64,000 nucleotides of DNA from Notospermus geniculatus (lineage: Eukaryota > Nemertea > Pilidiophora > Heteronemertea > Lineidae), in assembly GCA_002633025.1 (NCBI GenBank), contig NMRB01000759.1, positions 144,307 through 208,306 on the forward strand, in the 5' to 3' direction. Below the pieces are notes generated by a model. The model was not told the DNA's origin. It saw only the letters and a program-made list of their open reading frames with translations, and did no database searches. Shown piece by piece: positions 1 through 11,416 of the stretch. Position 1 is the first letter of the stretch, and every line of letters begins with the position of its first letter. The position numbers and the translations under genes were made by a program.

Positions 1-480
1 CATTCCCTTCTTCGTGCGAGCAACTGGGGTACACCGTGTACAGTGACAGATAGGCCTAATGACTGGTGTTCAATGTAAATTTACTACAAAATTTAAAGTA
101 AAAGCATTTGCTACCTTTTATAAATATCAGCCATTGGCCACAATGCATAAAACATCATCCCCTACAGAACCTATGACCTTAGTGTCCTCAAAGTAAACAC
201 TCAGCCCATTGAAATTGAAACTGACATCTTGTGGTTTTTGTGGTTTGGCCGTCTTCCCACATTCTAGTTCACAACTATTATTTTCTAGTTGGCAACTAGT
301 TAGCAGGGTTCCTAGTGCTGTTTTATGAATAGAAAAATAGATGTCAACTAACAAGAAGGCAACTACTGAGTTAGAAGCCAACTATCCCCTAGTTGCCAAC
401 TATTTTAGCAGCCTTTTATGAATATGGCCCCGGGTTTCTAAGGTGTGTAATGAAGGTGTGTTAAAAACATGAAACCAGAG
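1..480. other. Non-coding stretch with foldback-type ending
   Basis: I see no convincing gene. Between about 225 and 425 the words CTAGTTGGCAACTA and TAGTTGCCAACTA recur in both orientations, and the stretch closes with TTTTATGAATATGGCCCC. That closing word recurs at the edges of other foldback elements in this window (about 48930 and 49850), so this is probably a decayed non-coding mobile element. Confidence 0.4.
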
Positions 481-850
481 TATATTCCCCCATGCCTGAA
501 CCGCATGGGTACCGAGAACCCCACCCGCCGCCGCCGTACCGAGAACCCCACCCACCTTTCATACATGTACTGTACCTACATGTAGTGATAAAACAAAATG
601 TACAGCAGCCTCCTCTGTTGGGTACAAAAACAGACTAAAAATACAACTGTCGGGGCAAATTTTCGATATCTTCTGAGTTTATTTTTATTTTCGATTTTCG
701 ATATCTTCAGAGTTTAAAGCTGGTTTTACACGTGTCCGCTTTTGGTCCATACGCATCTGTTTTGAGGACCATGCATAGGTTAGTTCGGGTTAAGTTAAAC
801 CGCGTGTGGTTCGCGTGAGAAGAGATTGCGTGGTCCCTTTGACGGATGCG
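481..850 (+). repeat. Dispersed repeat, copy 1 of 2
   Basis: About 370 bases beginning near CATGCCTGAACCGCATGGG and ending near the GCGTGGTCCC word recur in the same orientation at 20710-21090 with small differences. Neither copy has an open frame worth calling. Class unknown. Confidence 0.75.
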
Positions 851-984
851 TTAAACGGACCAATGAAATGGCCAGGGCCATTGTGCTCACCTCTGTGACA
901 GAGTATGAAGTGTGAGTAGCCTGGTGATACACTGAATGGTGAAGGATTAGTGCAGAAACATCGTAACATTTACTACCGATGAGA

Positions 985-1370
985 TAATGGCCAAAGTCAA
1001 TTTTTTAAGATGGCCGCCTGGCAGCCATGTTGAAGTCCAATCGAACCGAAATTTGGCATATAAGTAGACGGTTCCAAGACACATATTTAGGCACGGTTAA
1101 AGCATCCTAGCTGCCACTATTTATGAGGTGTGGGTCGAAGTCCATTTTTCAAGATGGCTCCCTGGCGGCCATATTTGACGTCGAATCTGCCTGAAATTTA
1201 CCATATATTTATATGGTACCTAGATACATATTTTGACAACGTTAAAACATCCTACCCACTCCCATTTATAAAATGTAGGTCAAAGTCCATTTTTCAAGAT
1301 GGCTTCCTGGCGGCCATATTTGAAGTCCGATCGGGTTGAAATTTGGTGCATTCGTGCAGGGTGCCTAGAA
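985..1370 (+). repeat. Modular repeat with CCTGGCGGCCATATTTGA modules
   Basis: Three successive modules of roughly 120-150 bases each contain AAGATGGC followed by CTGGCGGCCATATTTGA or a variant. The same module type occurs at 22080-22400 and 62090-62710. It is non-coding. Confidence 0.7.
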
Positions 1371-1857
1371 CCCCCCCCCCCGACACGTGCAAGAATTGAA
1401 TTTGTCGGTGTTTTTCACTCCACAACCTTACTTGATGTACAAGTGTATAAGTGACATCCGATTTCCTGTTTTTTATGTGACTAAATATGATCTTTTGGAT
1501 AGGCTAATTTTTGTTGTTGTACATAATGTTTGTCACTGGCATCCGATTTCCCGTTTTATTCAATGTTATTTTCCCGATTTTGATGTACATGTTGGGCTAA
1601 TTTCTGCACGTGTTCATCACAGTTTCTGTTGTGAACTTTGGTGGCTTACAAAGTTCATATCAGAAGTTAGTGTGATGTGCACGTCCAGAAGTTGGGCCTT
1701 CATAACAAAACAATTTAATCATTGTATTCATTAAGAGTATTAATACAGATAATTAATATAATTACTGACTTAGGTTTCTCTTTTCCGTGATCGAAACTTA
1801 CGGAGACGGGTCATAGCCAAAAATCGCGTTGGAGAGGTTATTTTTCGGCTTTTCCCC

Positions 1858-2008
1858 TTGTTCCAAAATTGGCCACCAGGTGACCAATTGGCGCTGTTAG
1901 TTGGACTTGAACTAGCTGAGGCAATCAGTGAGTTGGAGACAGAGTGACTATTCAATACTTGCCAACTAACAGCGCCAAGTGGTCACCTGCTGGCCAATTT
2001 TGGAACAA
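1858..2008. mobile_element. Hairpin MITE, 151 bp
   Basis: The two ends are inverted copies: TTGTTCCAAAATTGGCC at the left and GGCCAATTTTGGAACAA at the right. The arms continue inward through GGTGACCA and GCGCTGTTAGTTGG. It is non-coding and I did not find a convincing TSD. Confidence 0.75.
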
Positions 2009-2081
2009 TGGAATGTTCGAAAAATACCAACACCGAATACCTTCTCTACTGTCCCTCCGAAATTTTGGCCTACAGTAAGAA

Positions 2082-2334
2082 TAGACTGGTCCCCTGTCGT
2101 AGTTCTCGCTTCACTACTACGACAGGCATTTTGAACGCCAACTCGGCATGTGATTGGTCAGCCAAACGTCATCAACGGTCGCGCCATGAGTCGTATCTAT
2201 TTTTAGAGACTCCCCGCAACGTTGAAAGTCTTTATTGCTCATTTGCATACGTGTGTCAGAAAACAGGCAAACATGGCGGACGCGGCCTGTCGTAGTAGTG
2301 GAGGAACGGAGCGATACGACAGGGGACCAGTCTA
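2082..2334. mobile_element. MITE with 9-bp TSD (TAGACTGG family), copy 1
   Basis: The element starts TAGACTGGTCCCCTGTCGT and ends with the exact inverse, ACGACAGGGGACCAGTCTA. It is flanked by the 9-bp direct repeat CAGTAAGAA at 2073-2081 and 2335-2343. Long inverted ends with a 9-bp duplication are typical of Mutator-like elements. Related copies are at 3939-4684 and 50315-51142. The interior has no real ORF. Confidence 0.88.
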
Positions 2335-2447
2335 CAGTAAGAAAAAACAAAGCCCTAGTTATAGTATTAACATATATTAAATCAAGTCTACCTACATGTA
2401 TAACAAAGTTCGGGATAAACCCAACAGAGTTGCTGACAATGATATTA

Positions 2448-3064
2448 GCTGAGTTCTCGAAGTCTATTTAGAGGCTGATGCAACCTCGTCCCCAGGGGTA
2501 TAGTTCGCTTTCTGACAATATGGCGGTCGCGTCACTAACCCCTGGCATCAGCTTTGGATTTAACGCACGTGATTGGTTGACGGGAAACCGTCAAATATAT
2601 CCAAGAATGTACCCAAAGAAATTTTCAAAATATTTTGGATCAAACCAGAAGGTTATCTATATCCAGGTTTGATGATTTTTTGTAAAAAGAATTTTAAAAA
2701 GCACAAGTAAGTATTTCAAATTGATTATTTTGACTCGTGCTGCCACCTATACTTAGTCCAAGATTCCTGGATTATCAACCGAAGCTGATTCCAGGGGTTA
2801 GTGAGCGAGTGGTCCGAGGTTGTCTGAGCGAACTATACCCCTGGGGACGAGGTTGAGGCTGATGGTCAAGTCCACGATCTCGGACGTGACATTTTTTTAC
2901 TTAGTGCACTCTCTGCAACAGATGGCACCAAATAAGCCCGACATGATGCAGGGAACTTAATCGTTATTTCATGCTATCAGTTGCAGAGACTGCACTGAGT
3001 AAGTGAAATGTCACGTCCGAGACCATGGACTTCATCTGCCTCTAACAGACTTCGAGAACTCAGC
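2448..3064. mobile_element. Foldback element split by a nested MITE
   Basis: Outer inverted ends pair GCTGAGTTCTCGAAGTCT with AGACTTCGAGAACTCAGC. Inner arms pair GATCTCGGACGTGACA (about 2877) with TGTCACGTCCGAGACC (about 3010). The left arm is interrupted by the element at 2481-2855, so this foldback is the older of the two. Confidence 0.7.
2481..2855. mobile_element. MITE with 9-bp TSD (CAACCTCG family)
   Basis: Ends are CAACCTCGTCCCCAGGGG and its inverse, with arms of about 28 bases. The flanking direct repeat AGGCTGATG is exact at 2472-2480 and 2856-2864. Mutator-like by TSD length. It is inserted into the left arm of the foldback at 2448-3064. Confidence 0.88.
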
Positions 3065-3179
3065 CTTTTAGGCGTACTGTACATGTACATCAAATACGGG
3101 AAATCGGATGTCGATGATGACGAGCATTATGCACAACGAACGAAATGCTAAATATCAAAATCGGGTGACAAACATCATG

Positions 3180-4865
3180 TACACTCTTGTAGGAAAGTAA
3201 AAGGACAGCAAGTTTTCCTAAATATCGCAAAAACCATTGTAGCTACAGCAATGGTATTTGCACCCAATCTGTACCAACATGTTAGGCATAGAACCATGGT
3301 GTTTTGCCAAAAATCAATTTTAATTACTGTAATTAAGAGAAAAATGACATTTTGTACAATCACTTTTTTCACAATTTTTGAAAAATCGTCGGATTTCAAA
3401 TTTTCTTTCTTCATTACATTCAGCTTGCCTGACTGAACAATATCTGCAACTTTTCCCTTTTAAAATATAAAGAGAAAATGCCTCTTTTGCCATTTTGCAG
3501 CAAAATATATCCCTTCCATACAGTCAAGAAGACAACACCTCTTGGACAGCCCCTCTTTACCAGGGAATCTTGGCGTCATAACAGACTGTGATCAACAAAA
3601 CCTGTGGTCTCCCAAGACTCTAGTTATATTGACAGTACGACCTAACTTCCTTTTAATAAAAGCCAATTCATGGTATTGATGAGGTTTTGCACTGAAAAGA
3701 CATGGGTTCAAATCAGTGTCACTTCGTATTTCGTGCGGAACGTGAGAACTGAAGTGGAACAGCCCCACGCCTAGACTTCAGGCTATAAAATCCGTAAAGA
3801 GGGACTGTCCCAGAGGTGTTTCTACATTGAATGTGTGAGTGGGATTTATTTTTGCTAAAAATGCCAAGAGGCATTTTAAAAGGGAGAAGTCGCAGGTGTT
3901 GGTCAGTCAGGCAAGTCGAATACAATGAAGAAAGAAAATAGACTGGTACCCTGTCTTTATAGATGGCTGAAAATATAAAGACAGGAACGGGGCGCCATTT
4001 TGAACCATATTGATGACGTAGTACATTCTATTTTAGCACTCCTCGGGGTATTTCCCAGTACTATGTCCAGCTTTCAATAAACCCTGCTTTGTTCCGCCGA
4101 AATTTTCTTGGAGTTTACCTCATGATCTAGGCCTACTCGCACTCCAGCAGGAGGACTACCCACCAGAGTGAGTGGGGGAAGCATGTGATGGATGCAAGCA
4201 AGGCCTACCACAACGGCACACTTTGTGCACTGCTGCTGCTGTGTGCACTGCATGAGTTTATAGGCCTATCTGCCCTCACAAAAACGAGACGAAAAAACAG
4301 AGGACTCCCAGTAGGCCTATGCCTACATACAACATACCGTGAAAAAACTCACGCCTCCTCCCTCGTAAACCTACCAGTTTCCAACCCCAGTGAGTCGAAC
4401 ATAATTAAATCCATGCTGCTGTCACGTCAGTATAGTCAGTTCATGCAGTTCAACCGTCAAAATACACGTGTTACAGGCTATATTTAGAACAAATTCATGA
4501 CATTTCCACTCTCCACGCATAAAAAGCGTCTCCACGCATAGAACCTGCGCAGAAATCTGCGCAGATGTGGAAAAACGAATTAGGCGGAATTCCGACTAAT
4601 TCAATACAAAATGGTGGTCCGTGCTTGTCGTTATAGTGCAGTAGAGCGTAGCGCCACGTAGCGGAACGACAAGGAACTAGTCTAGAAAGAAAATCTGAAA
4701 TCGGACGATTTTTCAAAAATTGTCAAGAAAGTGATTTTATAAAATGTCATTTTTCTCTTAATTAAAATTGATTTTTGGCAAAACACCATGGTTCTATGCC
4801 CAACATGTTGCTACAGATTGGGTGCAAATACCATTGCTGTCCTTTTACTTTCCTACAAGAGTGTA
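3180..4865. mobile_element. Foldback element interrupted by a TAGACTGG MITE
   Basis: The left arm (3180-3440) matches in inverse orientation the sequence on both sides of the MITE at 3939-4684. The region 3838-3938 and then 4685-4865 rebuild one right arm. Landmarks are TACACTCTTGTAGGAAAG against CTTTCCTACAAGAGTGTA at the outer ends. It has no coding capacity. Confidence 0.72.
3939..4684. mobile_element. MITE with 9-bp TSD (TAGACTGG family), copy 2
   Basis: Starts TAGACTGGTACCCTGTC and ends CTAGTCTA. The TSD GAAAGAAAA is exact at 3930-3938 and 4685-4693. The interior is nearly the same as 50315-51142 except for small indels, including the GCAAGGCCTACCACAACGGC stretch. A short run of in-frame codons inside is not supported as a gene. 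Confidence 0.88.
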
Positions 4866-4950
4866 CAACGACAGAAATAAAAAAGGCCTACACACCAAAG
4901 ACGCCAGGAAATCGGATGTTAATGGTGACACAACATAGACCCCTTTCGAA

Positions 4951-5394
4951 GGTCGGCCATTTTGGCGTCGAGGGTAAAAGCAAATGGGAAAATGCATTAA
5001 ATTTTGACAGAAATTGCTGTCAGAAATAACTGTCAGAAACGCTTGAAATTTGGCAGACACGTTATGAGGGCCAATTCATTAAGAAATATGTGAAAAAAAT
5101 TGGGTGTCATCGATCAGTTTTTGAAGATTTATGCACTTTTCGTCAACTGAACAATAGAAGGTTTAAAATGTCTGTTAATCCACCTATTTATTGTTCGGGT
5201 GTAGAAAATCACCAATTTCTCGAAAAATTTACCGATGACACCCAATTTTTTTCTCACACTTCTCAATGGTTTGACCATCACCACATTTCTGCCAAATTTC
5301 AAGCGTTTCTGGCAGTTATTTCTGCAATTTCTGGCAAAACTTAAGGCATTTTCCCATTTTTCCCATTTGTTTTTACCCTCAGCGCCGAAACCGG
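4951..5394. mobile_element. Foldback element, about 440 bp
   Basis: The left end GGTCGGCCATTTTGGCG with GGGTAAAAGCAAATGG pairs inversely with CCATTTGTTTTTACCC and CGCCGAAACC at the right. The arms continue through repeated CAGAAATTGCTGTCAGAA-type words. Non-coding. Confidence 0.65.
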
Positions 5395-5402
5395 ATGACA
5401 TA

Positions 5403-6084
5403 AGCCTAGTTTATACTTCGACGCACGACCATCGCTGGCGACCGACGCGCGATCTTGCGTTCGACGCCGACCCCGTCGTGCGATTTGGTCGGCGTCCAAT
5501 CGCGAGGCTGTAATTACTCGAGTCATTTCATAACGGGTCGCCGTCGCTAAAGTACGCTGGACTGTGAATCAGTTCCGCGAAGTCGGCGTCCAGATTTGAT
5601 TAGTCCGAACGTCTGACTCGTATTGCTATTTTTAGAATCTGCTGGACGCTAATACAGAGTCAGATGATGAGTAACCGAAGAACCAGATTTTGGTTCTACG
5701 TCATCAGCATGATCAGATCACGGATTGGTGGTTCCCGTATCACGTGACATCAAACTGTAAAGATGGCGATGCTGTGCATTCGCCGATTCGGCTTTTCGAG
5801 AGGAATATTTTTCGTGATTTTGATAACAAATTGCGGTTTTCTTAATGTCTGTCTGGCTGAGAGTGAACAGAAAGTGTGATTGCGAGTGTAGCTGGTTGAG
5901 CAGCGTTGTCAAGTGATACGATTGCCGTGCACTAAATGTATTCAAAACACGACCTGGAGATGGACGGACCAATCAAAATAGACCCCCCGCGATAGGCTTC
6001 ATCTGACTCTTGTTGCGGCCGTCAGTGTTCGGACTAAGATTTGATCGGACGCCGATTGTCTTGCGTCGAAGTATAAACTAGGCT
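5403..6084. mobile_element. MITE, AGCCTAGTTTATACTTCG family, copy 1
   Basis: The inverted ends are AGCCTAGTTTATACTTCGAC and GTCGAAGTATAAACTAGGCT. The candidate TSD is ATA at 5400-5402 and 6085-6087. Sub-terminal inverted blocks carry GGACGCCGA and CAGATTTGAT words. A second copy runs off the end of the window from 63853. The class is uncertain. Confidence 0.78.
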
Positions 6085-6328
6085 ATAGGCCTACTAATAG
6101 TTGGATAAATCCACTGCGTAAGATATTTGTCACAATCTTATGGTCTGCATCCACTCACAGCACTGGTTACCTGTCTCTCTTGGGGTTGGATGTCAAGTCC
6201 TTTCCCCATGACTAGACGGTAACATCAGCAGTGAAACCGCACGGCAGAAAAAACTAAGTCCTATCAAAGTTCATTAACACGTGATAAACCGATTCGTATA
6301 TCAAGTCCTGGTGTAAAGCGAAGGCTTA

Positions 6329-6467
6329 GCGCACATGTCCGACAAAACTCGATCCGTTAGGGGTGTTTTAAAGTCGACTGACCCAACGCTGTCGACTCGT
6401 CATTCAGCCAGGGCAGTCGATTTTAACAGACACCCCTAACGCATTGAGTTTTGTCGGACATGTGCGC
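6329..6467. mobile_element. Harbinger-type hairpin MITE, 139 bp
   Basis: The ends are GCGCACATGTCCGACAAAAC and its inverse, with arms of about 50 bases. Flanks are TTA on both sides (6326-6328 and 6468-6470), the usual PIF/Harbinger TSD. A partial second copy of the end sequence starts at about 6479. Confidence 0.8.
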
Positions 6468-6479
6468 TTAGCTTAAGAG

Positions 6480-8480
6480 CACATGTCCGACAAAAAGCCT
6501 TCCGAAATGTACATGTATACGTTTACCGGATCCGTCATCGGATGCACTTTAACGCACGGCAACACCGCACACATGTATGCGTTAAAATTCGCAGCACCGA
6601 CGGATGTCAGTTTTTCCTTCATTGGGAAAATCGAAGGGTTATCCCAAAATTACGTCATTATAAAGGAATTCCTTCTGAATACCCGACGGCAACAGTTATT
6701 TTTGACGGATGAATACTTGATTCAAGTTCATTCCTCAGTATGTGGAATCCGATTCGTATATCAAGTCGTACAGCCGTGATATCAGAAACCGTCACGAACT
6801 GTTTCGTTTCCTTCGATATGGTTGAAGCAGGGGCTCCAAGGAGGGGACCATTTGGAAGCTGGAGGCTGAAAAAGAGGTTCATATTGAATAAACAAGCATG
6901 TAATGTTATCCGCGGGGGATGGCCCCATTTCCTGGCAATTCTTTCGACGGGACAACTGATGGCAGTCGGTGGCACCGCAGGGCGCCTTGTTCCATGATCT
7001 CTTTAGAGATAAAAAAGTCATATAAAATAGACCTTTCCAACAAAGATGGCGGTCTAGGAGTTCTCACCATGACGTCACTTCCGACCGCGGAATCTCAAGT
7101 TCAGCCCCCGTCAATCAACAACCGTGGACACTGCTGGGGGTTATAAATTTGTACCCCGAGAGATTAGCAGCAACTTACCGCGTTTCTTCATTCCGTAAAG
7201 GGCAGGTCATCTCGTCACCAATGCTTCATATTCCAACGGAATTTCATTCTGGAGTGGTTCGTGGCGAGTATTTCTAGTTTAGGGTCAACGAAGCCCCTTC
7301 CGTCAATTCCTTTATGGGCTAGGTTCACCGAACAAAATTTCCAAGCCCAGTTTTCGAAAAGGTCAGATATCTTTAAATGGCCCAATCTTATTACTTTGCA
7401 CCTGCTCATAAAGTATCAGAAGGACAATGTGATAACTAAAACGACAAATTAGTGTCTGGCCGATCCACTCATTAGCTGAAACAAAGGGTACAGCTTTCGG
7501 TACATAATGCCGCCTTAAGAACTAAGAGATTATCTTCTGTATACTAGTAACTTTGGTTTGTCTCTACACAGCAATGAAGCCAGAATTCAAAAAATTGTTT
7601 CCATTGTCGAGAAAATCTCAAATTTGTCAGAACTATCTCAAGCTATGCCATTTATTCGAGGTTTGACCACTCCACACATGAGCAAATAGCAACAATTGAC
7701 TGCTATGGTAACTCAATGACTTGTATTGTGGAATCAAGTAGTATACCCACCCGTTTACCGCACTTTTCAAATGATGACGTAACAGGCTGACCTTGAGATG
7801 ATTACGTAATTACGCATACTCCACGACAGCGTTGAAATTTTTTGATAATTGGACGAAAATTTTAACACTGTCATCGATAATAGATCGCCATCTTGAAATC
7901 CTGACGTCATCGTCGGCGGGCTAGTCTATCACGTGATGAGAACTTCTTTTTCAAAATGGTATTATTTGCAGAAAACAGTATTTACCTTGTCGAAAATGAA
8001 ACAGAATAACTTTATTATTACTTTACATCTACTCAACCGTTGCTTGTATCACTCTATACCTTTATACACCTGTCTTAAACGATCTATATTGTAAGCGTAG
8101 AAAACGAGTGATGGGGTGACCGCTTCACAAACAGAAGAATTTCTTCTGTTCCTTCCGCGCTCGCACTACTTTTCAAGATGGAAACCTACCACCGTCACTA
8201 GTGGCGATATGATTGACGTCATTGCACATATCGCCACCTAGCGTCAAGTTTGGTAATTACGTAATCATTGCTTGGTGATATAGTTTGTTGATAGGTGTGA
8301 TAAACGGTTGTTTGTTGCTAGGGGTGATAAACAGTACTTTGTGGCTAGGTAAGGTTCACTGCGTGCAGCATGAGTTGTGTGTTTTACGCCAGATGATAAC
8401 CCTATCATTTTAACAATGACAAAATGAATTACAAAAATGCATACACTTTTTTCTTTGCGGGATCAAACCTTTTTTTTCAT
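6480..8480. other. No gene seen
   Basis: Mixed, low-copy-looking sequence with no reading frame that has domain-like composition. About 8396-8430 carries the word ATCATTTTAACAATGACAAA, which recurs inverted near 12580-12680. Confidence 0.5.
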
Positions 8481-9105
8481 TCTTAGAAATTTTTCATATT
8501 CAGCAAGTGAAACACCATTGCAGGTTGGTCTCTTTGTAAAGATTTGGTGGTCCTTATAAGGATGATTCCGTCATCTTCGCAGTGGCAGCAGCAGTCGCAG
8601 GGGTGTATGTACCTCCCGTATCCGGACATAACGTGTTGTACCACACTATCCGAGATGCATTTGGTGCATCTCACGCGGTGACATCCAGTACACTTCACGA
8701 AGGACAACGGGTTCTGCAGCAGTAGACATCCAAAACATAAAGGAATGTCGTACTCATCCTCGATCTCGTATACTAGTATAACTCTCTCCAGGGTAAATCC
8801 TCGTACATAATAGGAGCTGTCAGCGAGTTGACCACTAGGCGTCACGACGGCCCAATTCAATCCATCTAGCGGACCCAGTCATTATCGATCGAGCAGCGAT
8901 CATAATAGATTTCCTGTACATTTGGTCCGCTAAGACTGTGCTGCCATCTGTTAACAATATGCGCGGCTGACTGCTCCTATATAGGCCTATACCCACACCA
9001 TACTCGGCATCCATACATCTTTGCACGACATGTTCACGATGTTTGCAGGCGGTTTTGAGGGTGTCTAAAAAACAAAGACCTAAGACCTAAGACCTAGGAC
9101 CCAGT

Positions 9106-9230
9106 AAAAAACGCAGACCTCACAAGGTAAAAAACCAAGACCCAGGTAAAAAACGCAGACCTCACAAGGTAAAAAACCAAGACCCAGGTAAAAAACGCAG
9201 ACCTCACAAGGTAAAAAACTAAGACCCATT
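9106..9230 (-). repeat. 42-bp tandem repeat in the left TIR
   Basis: About three units built from CTCACAAGGTAAAAAACC, AAGACCCAGG and TAAAAAACGCAGAC. The apparent repetitive peptide from this array is an artefact of the tandem repeat. Confidence 0.85.
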
Positions 9231-9357
9231 TGGAATATTGTTTATTATACATGTATGACTGGTTTATGTTCATAATCAAAGAGTGTGGTGTCCCCTCCCC
9301 CCACCCCTATTTGAAAATATGATCAATAAAAAGGCAATTTCTAGAGTGTTTGCGAAT

Positions 9358-9385
9358 TTTCGACCCCAACCGGGGTCTTCTTCAG
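9358..9385 (-). ncRNA. Hammerhead-ribozyme-like core
   Basis: On the minus strand the order is CTGAAGA, a perfect 6-bp stem GACCCC/GGGGTC with loop GGTT, then GAAA. This matches the conserved CUGANGA - stem II - GAA A core. Stem III and stem I are not convincing at this copy. The role would be self-cleavage of a Penelope-like transcript, inferred from the family. Confidence 0.4.
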
Positions 9386-9446
9386 GCTGGTACTTTACAA
9401 TCCGAAACTCTAGAACAGACTCAGTTTCGGATTGTAAAGTACCAGC

Positions 9447-9474
9447 CTGAAGAAGACCCCGGTTGGGGTCGAAA
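9447..9474 (+). ncRNA. Hammerhead-ribozyme-like core
   Basis: Plus-strand inverse partner of the core at 9358-9385, with the same CTGAAGA, GACCCC-GGTT-GGGGTC stem and GAAA. The downstream sequence ATTCGCAAACACTC does not form a clear stem III, so this copy may be inactive. Confidence 0.4.
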
Positions 9475-10420
9475 ATTCGCAAACACTCTGGAAATTGCCT
9501 TTTTATTCATATATTGTGTGTCAATTTTTGTGCTGTTCTTCTCTTTGGACCTATTTGAAAATAGGTGTAGGTGATGCACTCGCTTGCAATGACTGTTGGC
9601 TTTTCATCAACATATGCACTTTGGTTAGCGTGTTGGGTGATCGAGCCAGCTGATGGTCATTCTGGTCACTGATCTCTCAAAACGATCAAATGAGGAGCAA
9701 CTCAGATTCCAGCCTGGTATGTGCAGTTGCCAGGGTGATTTTTTAGATCATTCTGAATCTCCTTCCCTCACACTAATCGCTTCACAAATGATTCCCTCTT
9801 TCTGAACAATAGACCACTGTCATAGGAGGTCACTGTTCGAAGGAACCCAACATATAAACGCAGGCCAGAAAATATGAAAGGATCTTGGTAACAACAGCTA
9901 AGGCCAAATATTTGCTCTTAGCAGTAATTAAAAACAAATATAATCCTACAAATTCATGATTAAAACTTGTGATATTATGCTTGTTTTCTTATTTGCTGTT
10001 TATCAACCGGGCATTGTGGTACAAAGTTTTAAAACCATATTTTCTACATTGAAAACTGCGTTGGAAGGCCTAATAGTAATCCCAAGGCGGTAGCTCAGTG
10101 CTGCACTTCACTTGTGTAGGCTTATAGACATGAAGGGCAACATCTCATGCATAGGCCTACATGTCACTACCACTGGAAGCATCAGGCCTTCACCTAGGCC
10201 TACCGTACGTAGCTATACCATCATGGGATTCCTGGTTGTAATCGGACAAGTCTGCTTTATTGATGAGCAGTCATAGGACAGGGCTGGCCTAAAAACTGAG
10301 CCTATGTGCTGAAGACAAATCCCCTCTTGTTTTACAGTCACCCATTTTACCATATGAAAACAAAGGATCAACTCCTAAAAGAATCACACCTCAATGATGA
10401 ATTCAAATCCTCTCTGAAAA

Positions 10421-10735
10421 ATGACAGAGGTCTGCGTTTTTTACCTTGTGAGGTCTGCGTTTTTTACCTGGGTCTTTGTTTTTTACCTTGTGAGGTCTGC
10501 GTTTTTTACCTGGGTCTTAGTTTTTTACCTTGTGAGGTCTGCGTTTTTTACCTGGGTCTTTGTTTTTTACCTTGTGAGGTCTGCGTTTTTTACCTGGGTC
10601 TTGGTTTTTTACCTTGTGAGGTCTGCGTTTTTTACCTGAGTCTTAGTTTTTTACCTTGTGAGGTCTGCGTTTTTTACCTGGGTCTTTGTTTTTTACCTTG
10701 TGAGGTCTGCGTTTTTTACTGGGTCCTAGGTCTTA
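10421..10735 (+). repeat. 42-bp tandem repeat in the right TIR
   Basis: About seven units alternate GAGGTCTGCGTTTTTTACC and GGGTCTT(A/T/G)GTTTTTTACC. It is the inverse of the array at 9106-9230 but has more units. Long open frames through it encode only repeated VFYLVRSAFFTW-type peptides and are not genes. Confidence 0.88.
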
Positions 10736-10929
10736 GGTCTTAGGTCTTTGTTTTTTAGACACCCCGGTTTTGAGTATGGCGGGCTTATGTCCATGCCTAT
10801 AATTTATACCAGAGATGAGTCGTCTTGTGTTTCACGCATCTACATATACATACTATAATCTAACTCAAGATGTGTTGCCATTAATTACTCGATTAAAGAA
10901 ATAAATAATTTAACTTCGTAAATTGATTT

Positions 10930-11225
10930 TATGCACATCATGTGCACATGTGCCATGCGTACATACTGCACATCAGTAAAATAAACCTGTATGAATCGAT
11001 GAGCCTTATGGACGGTGTGTACGTGTTGTACACTATGTGCACATATGCACATGTGCACATTATGTGCACATGTGCCATGCGTACATACTGCACATCAGTA
11101 AAATAAACCTGTATGAATAGATGGGCCTTATGGACGGGTTGTACACTATGTACACATATGCATATTGTGCACATCATGTGCACATGTGCCATGTGCTCAT
11201 ACTGCACATCAGTAAAATAAGCTGC
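10930..11225. repeat. Tandem repeat, unit about 113-123 bp
   Basis: The words ATGTGCACATGTGCCATG and ACTGCACATCAGTAAAATAA recur three times (about 10932, 11055 and 11168). TGTGCACA palindromes are dense here. No gene. Confidence 0.8.
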
Positions 11226-11416
11226 CCACTCCAAACCTGTATCAATGGATGGGCTGCACAGTTCCAGTAGGCCTATGTGTACACGATGAATAGCTATGTG
11301 CCCATGATTTGAAAGTATGTGCACATAGCGTACAGTATGCGCACCTGATCGTTTGTTTTCAATAAAAGTGTGATGATACATGTATCCCCATAACATTAAT
11401 CCATTGTAAAAGAAAG

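Larger units (their letters stand above)
9306..9515. repeat. Inverted pair of Penelope-like 3' end sequences
   Basis: Arms of about 80 bases are near-perfect inverse copies around a centre at about 9416. Each carries CTGAAGAAGACC and GGTTGGGGTCGAAA. The same sequence lies at the 3' side of the Penelope-like fragment at 60303-60330. This suggests two head-to-head retroelement termini trapped in the larger element. Confidence 0.65.
9059..10764. mobile_element. Mutator-like element with tandem-repeat TIRs, 9-bp TSD
   Basis: The ends are GGGTGTCTAAAAAACAAAG and its inverse. Next comes AAGACCTAAGACCT, then arrays of 42-base units (about 9106-9230 at the left and 10421-10735 inverted at the right). 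The TSD CGGTTTTGA is exact at 9050-9058 and 10765-10773. No transposase is visible. It interrupts the Cys-rich gene fragment and itself contains an inverted pair of retroelement ends at 9306-9515. Confidence 0.85.
8483..10870 (-). pseudogene. Cys-rich gene fragment, copy 1, split by a mobile element
   Basis: Two minus-strand blocks (10765-10870 and 8483-9058) belong together once the element at 9059-10764 is removed. The lower block holds a 125-codon frame (8860 to 8483) with a Cys-rich core reading CTGCHRVRCTKC followed by HPCDCCCHCEDDG. A second, overlapping frame (9026 to 8835) includes QRCMDAEYG and ILLTDGST. The same core occurs at 13891-14100 on the plus strand as TGCFRVKCIPC and HPCECGCQCEEEG. 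The spacing of Cys residues suggests zinc binding. I do not recognise the family. The frame change near 8840 may be an intron or decay. The intact ORF length is unknown. Confidence 0.55.

Noticed and set aside
2008-2471. Overlapping frames of 77-95 codons on both strands
   Set aside because: They lie across a MITE with exact TIRs and TSD. No domain features, and they mirror one another across the inverted repeat.
7300-7314. CCGTCAATTCCTTTA, a word of the small-subunit rRNA antisense strand
   Set aside because: Only about 15 bases match. The sequence on both sides is unlike rRNA, so this is chance.
10421-10735. Regularly spaced repeats that might suggest a CRISPR array
   Set aside because: Units are contiguous 42-bp tandem copies with no unique spacers, in eukaryotic-type DNA, and they form a TIR.
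10306-10743. Long open frames with repeated VFYLVRSAFFTW-type peptide (also 9094-9279)
   Set aside because: They arise from the 42-bp tandem repeat in the TIRs of the element at 9059-10764. All frames are open for the same reason, and no start context or domain supports coding.
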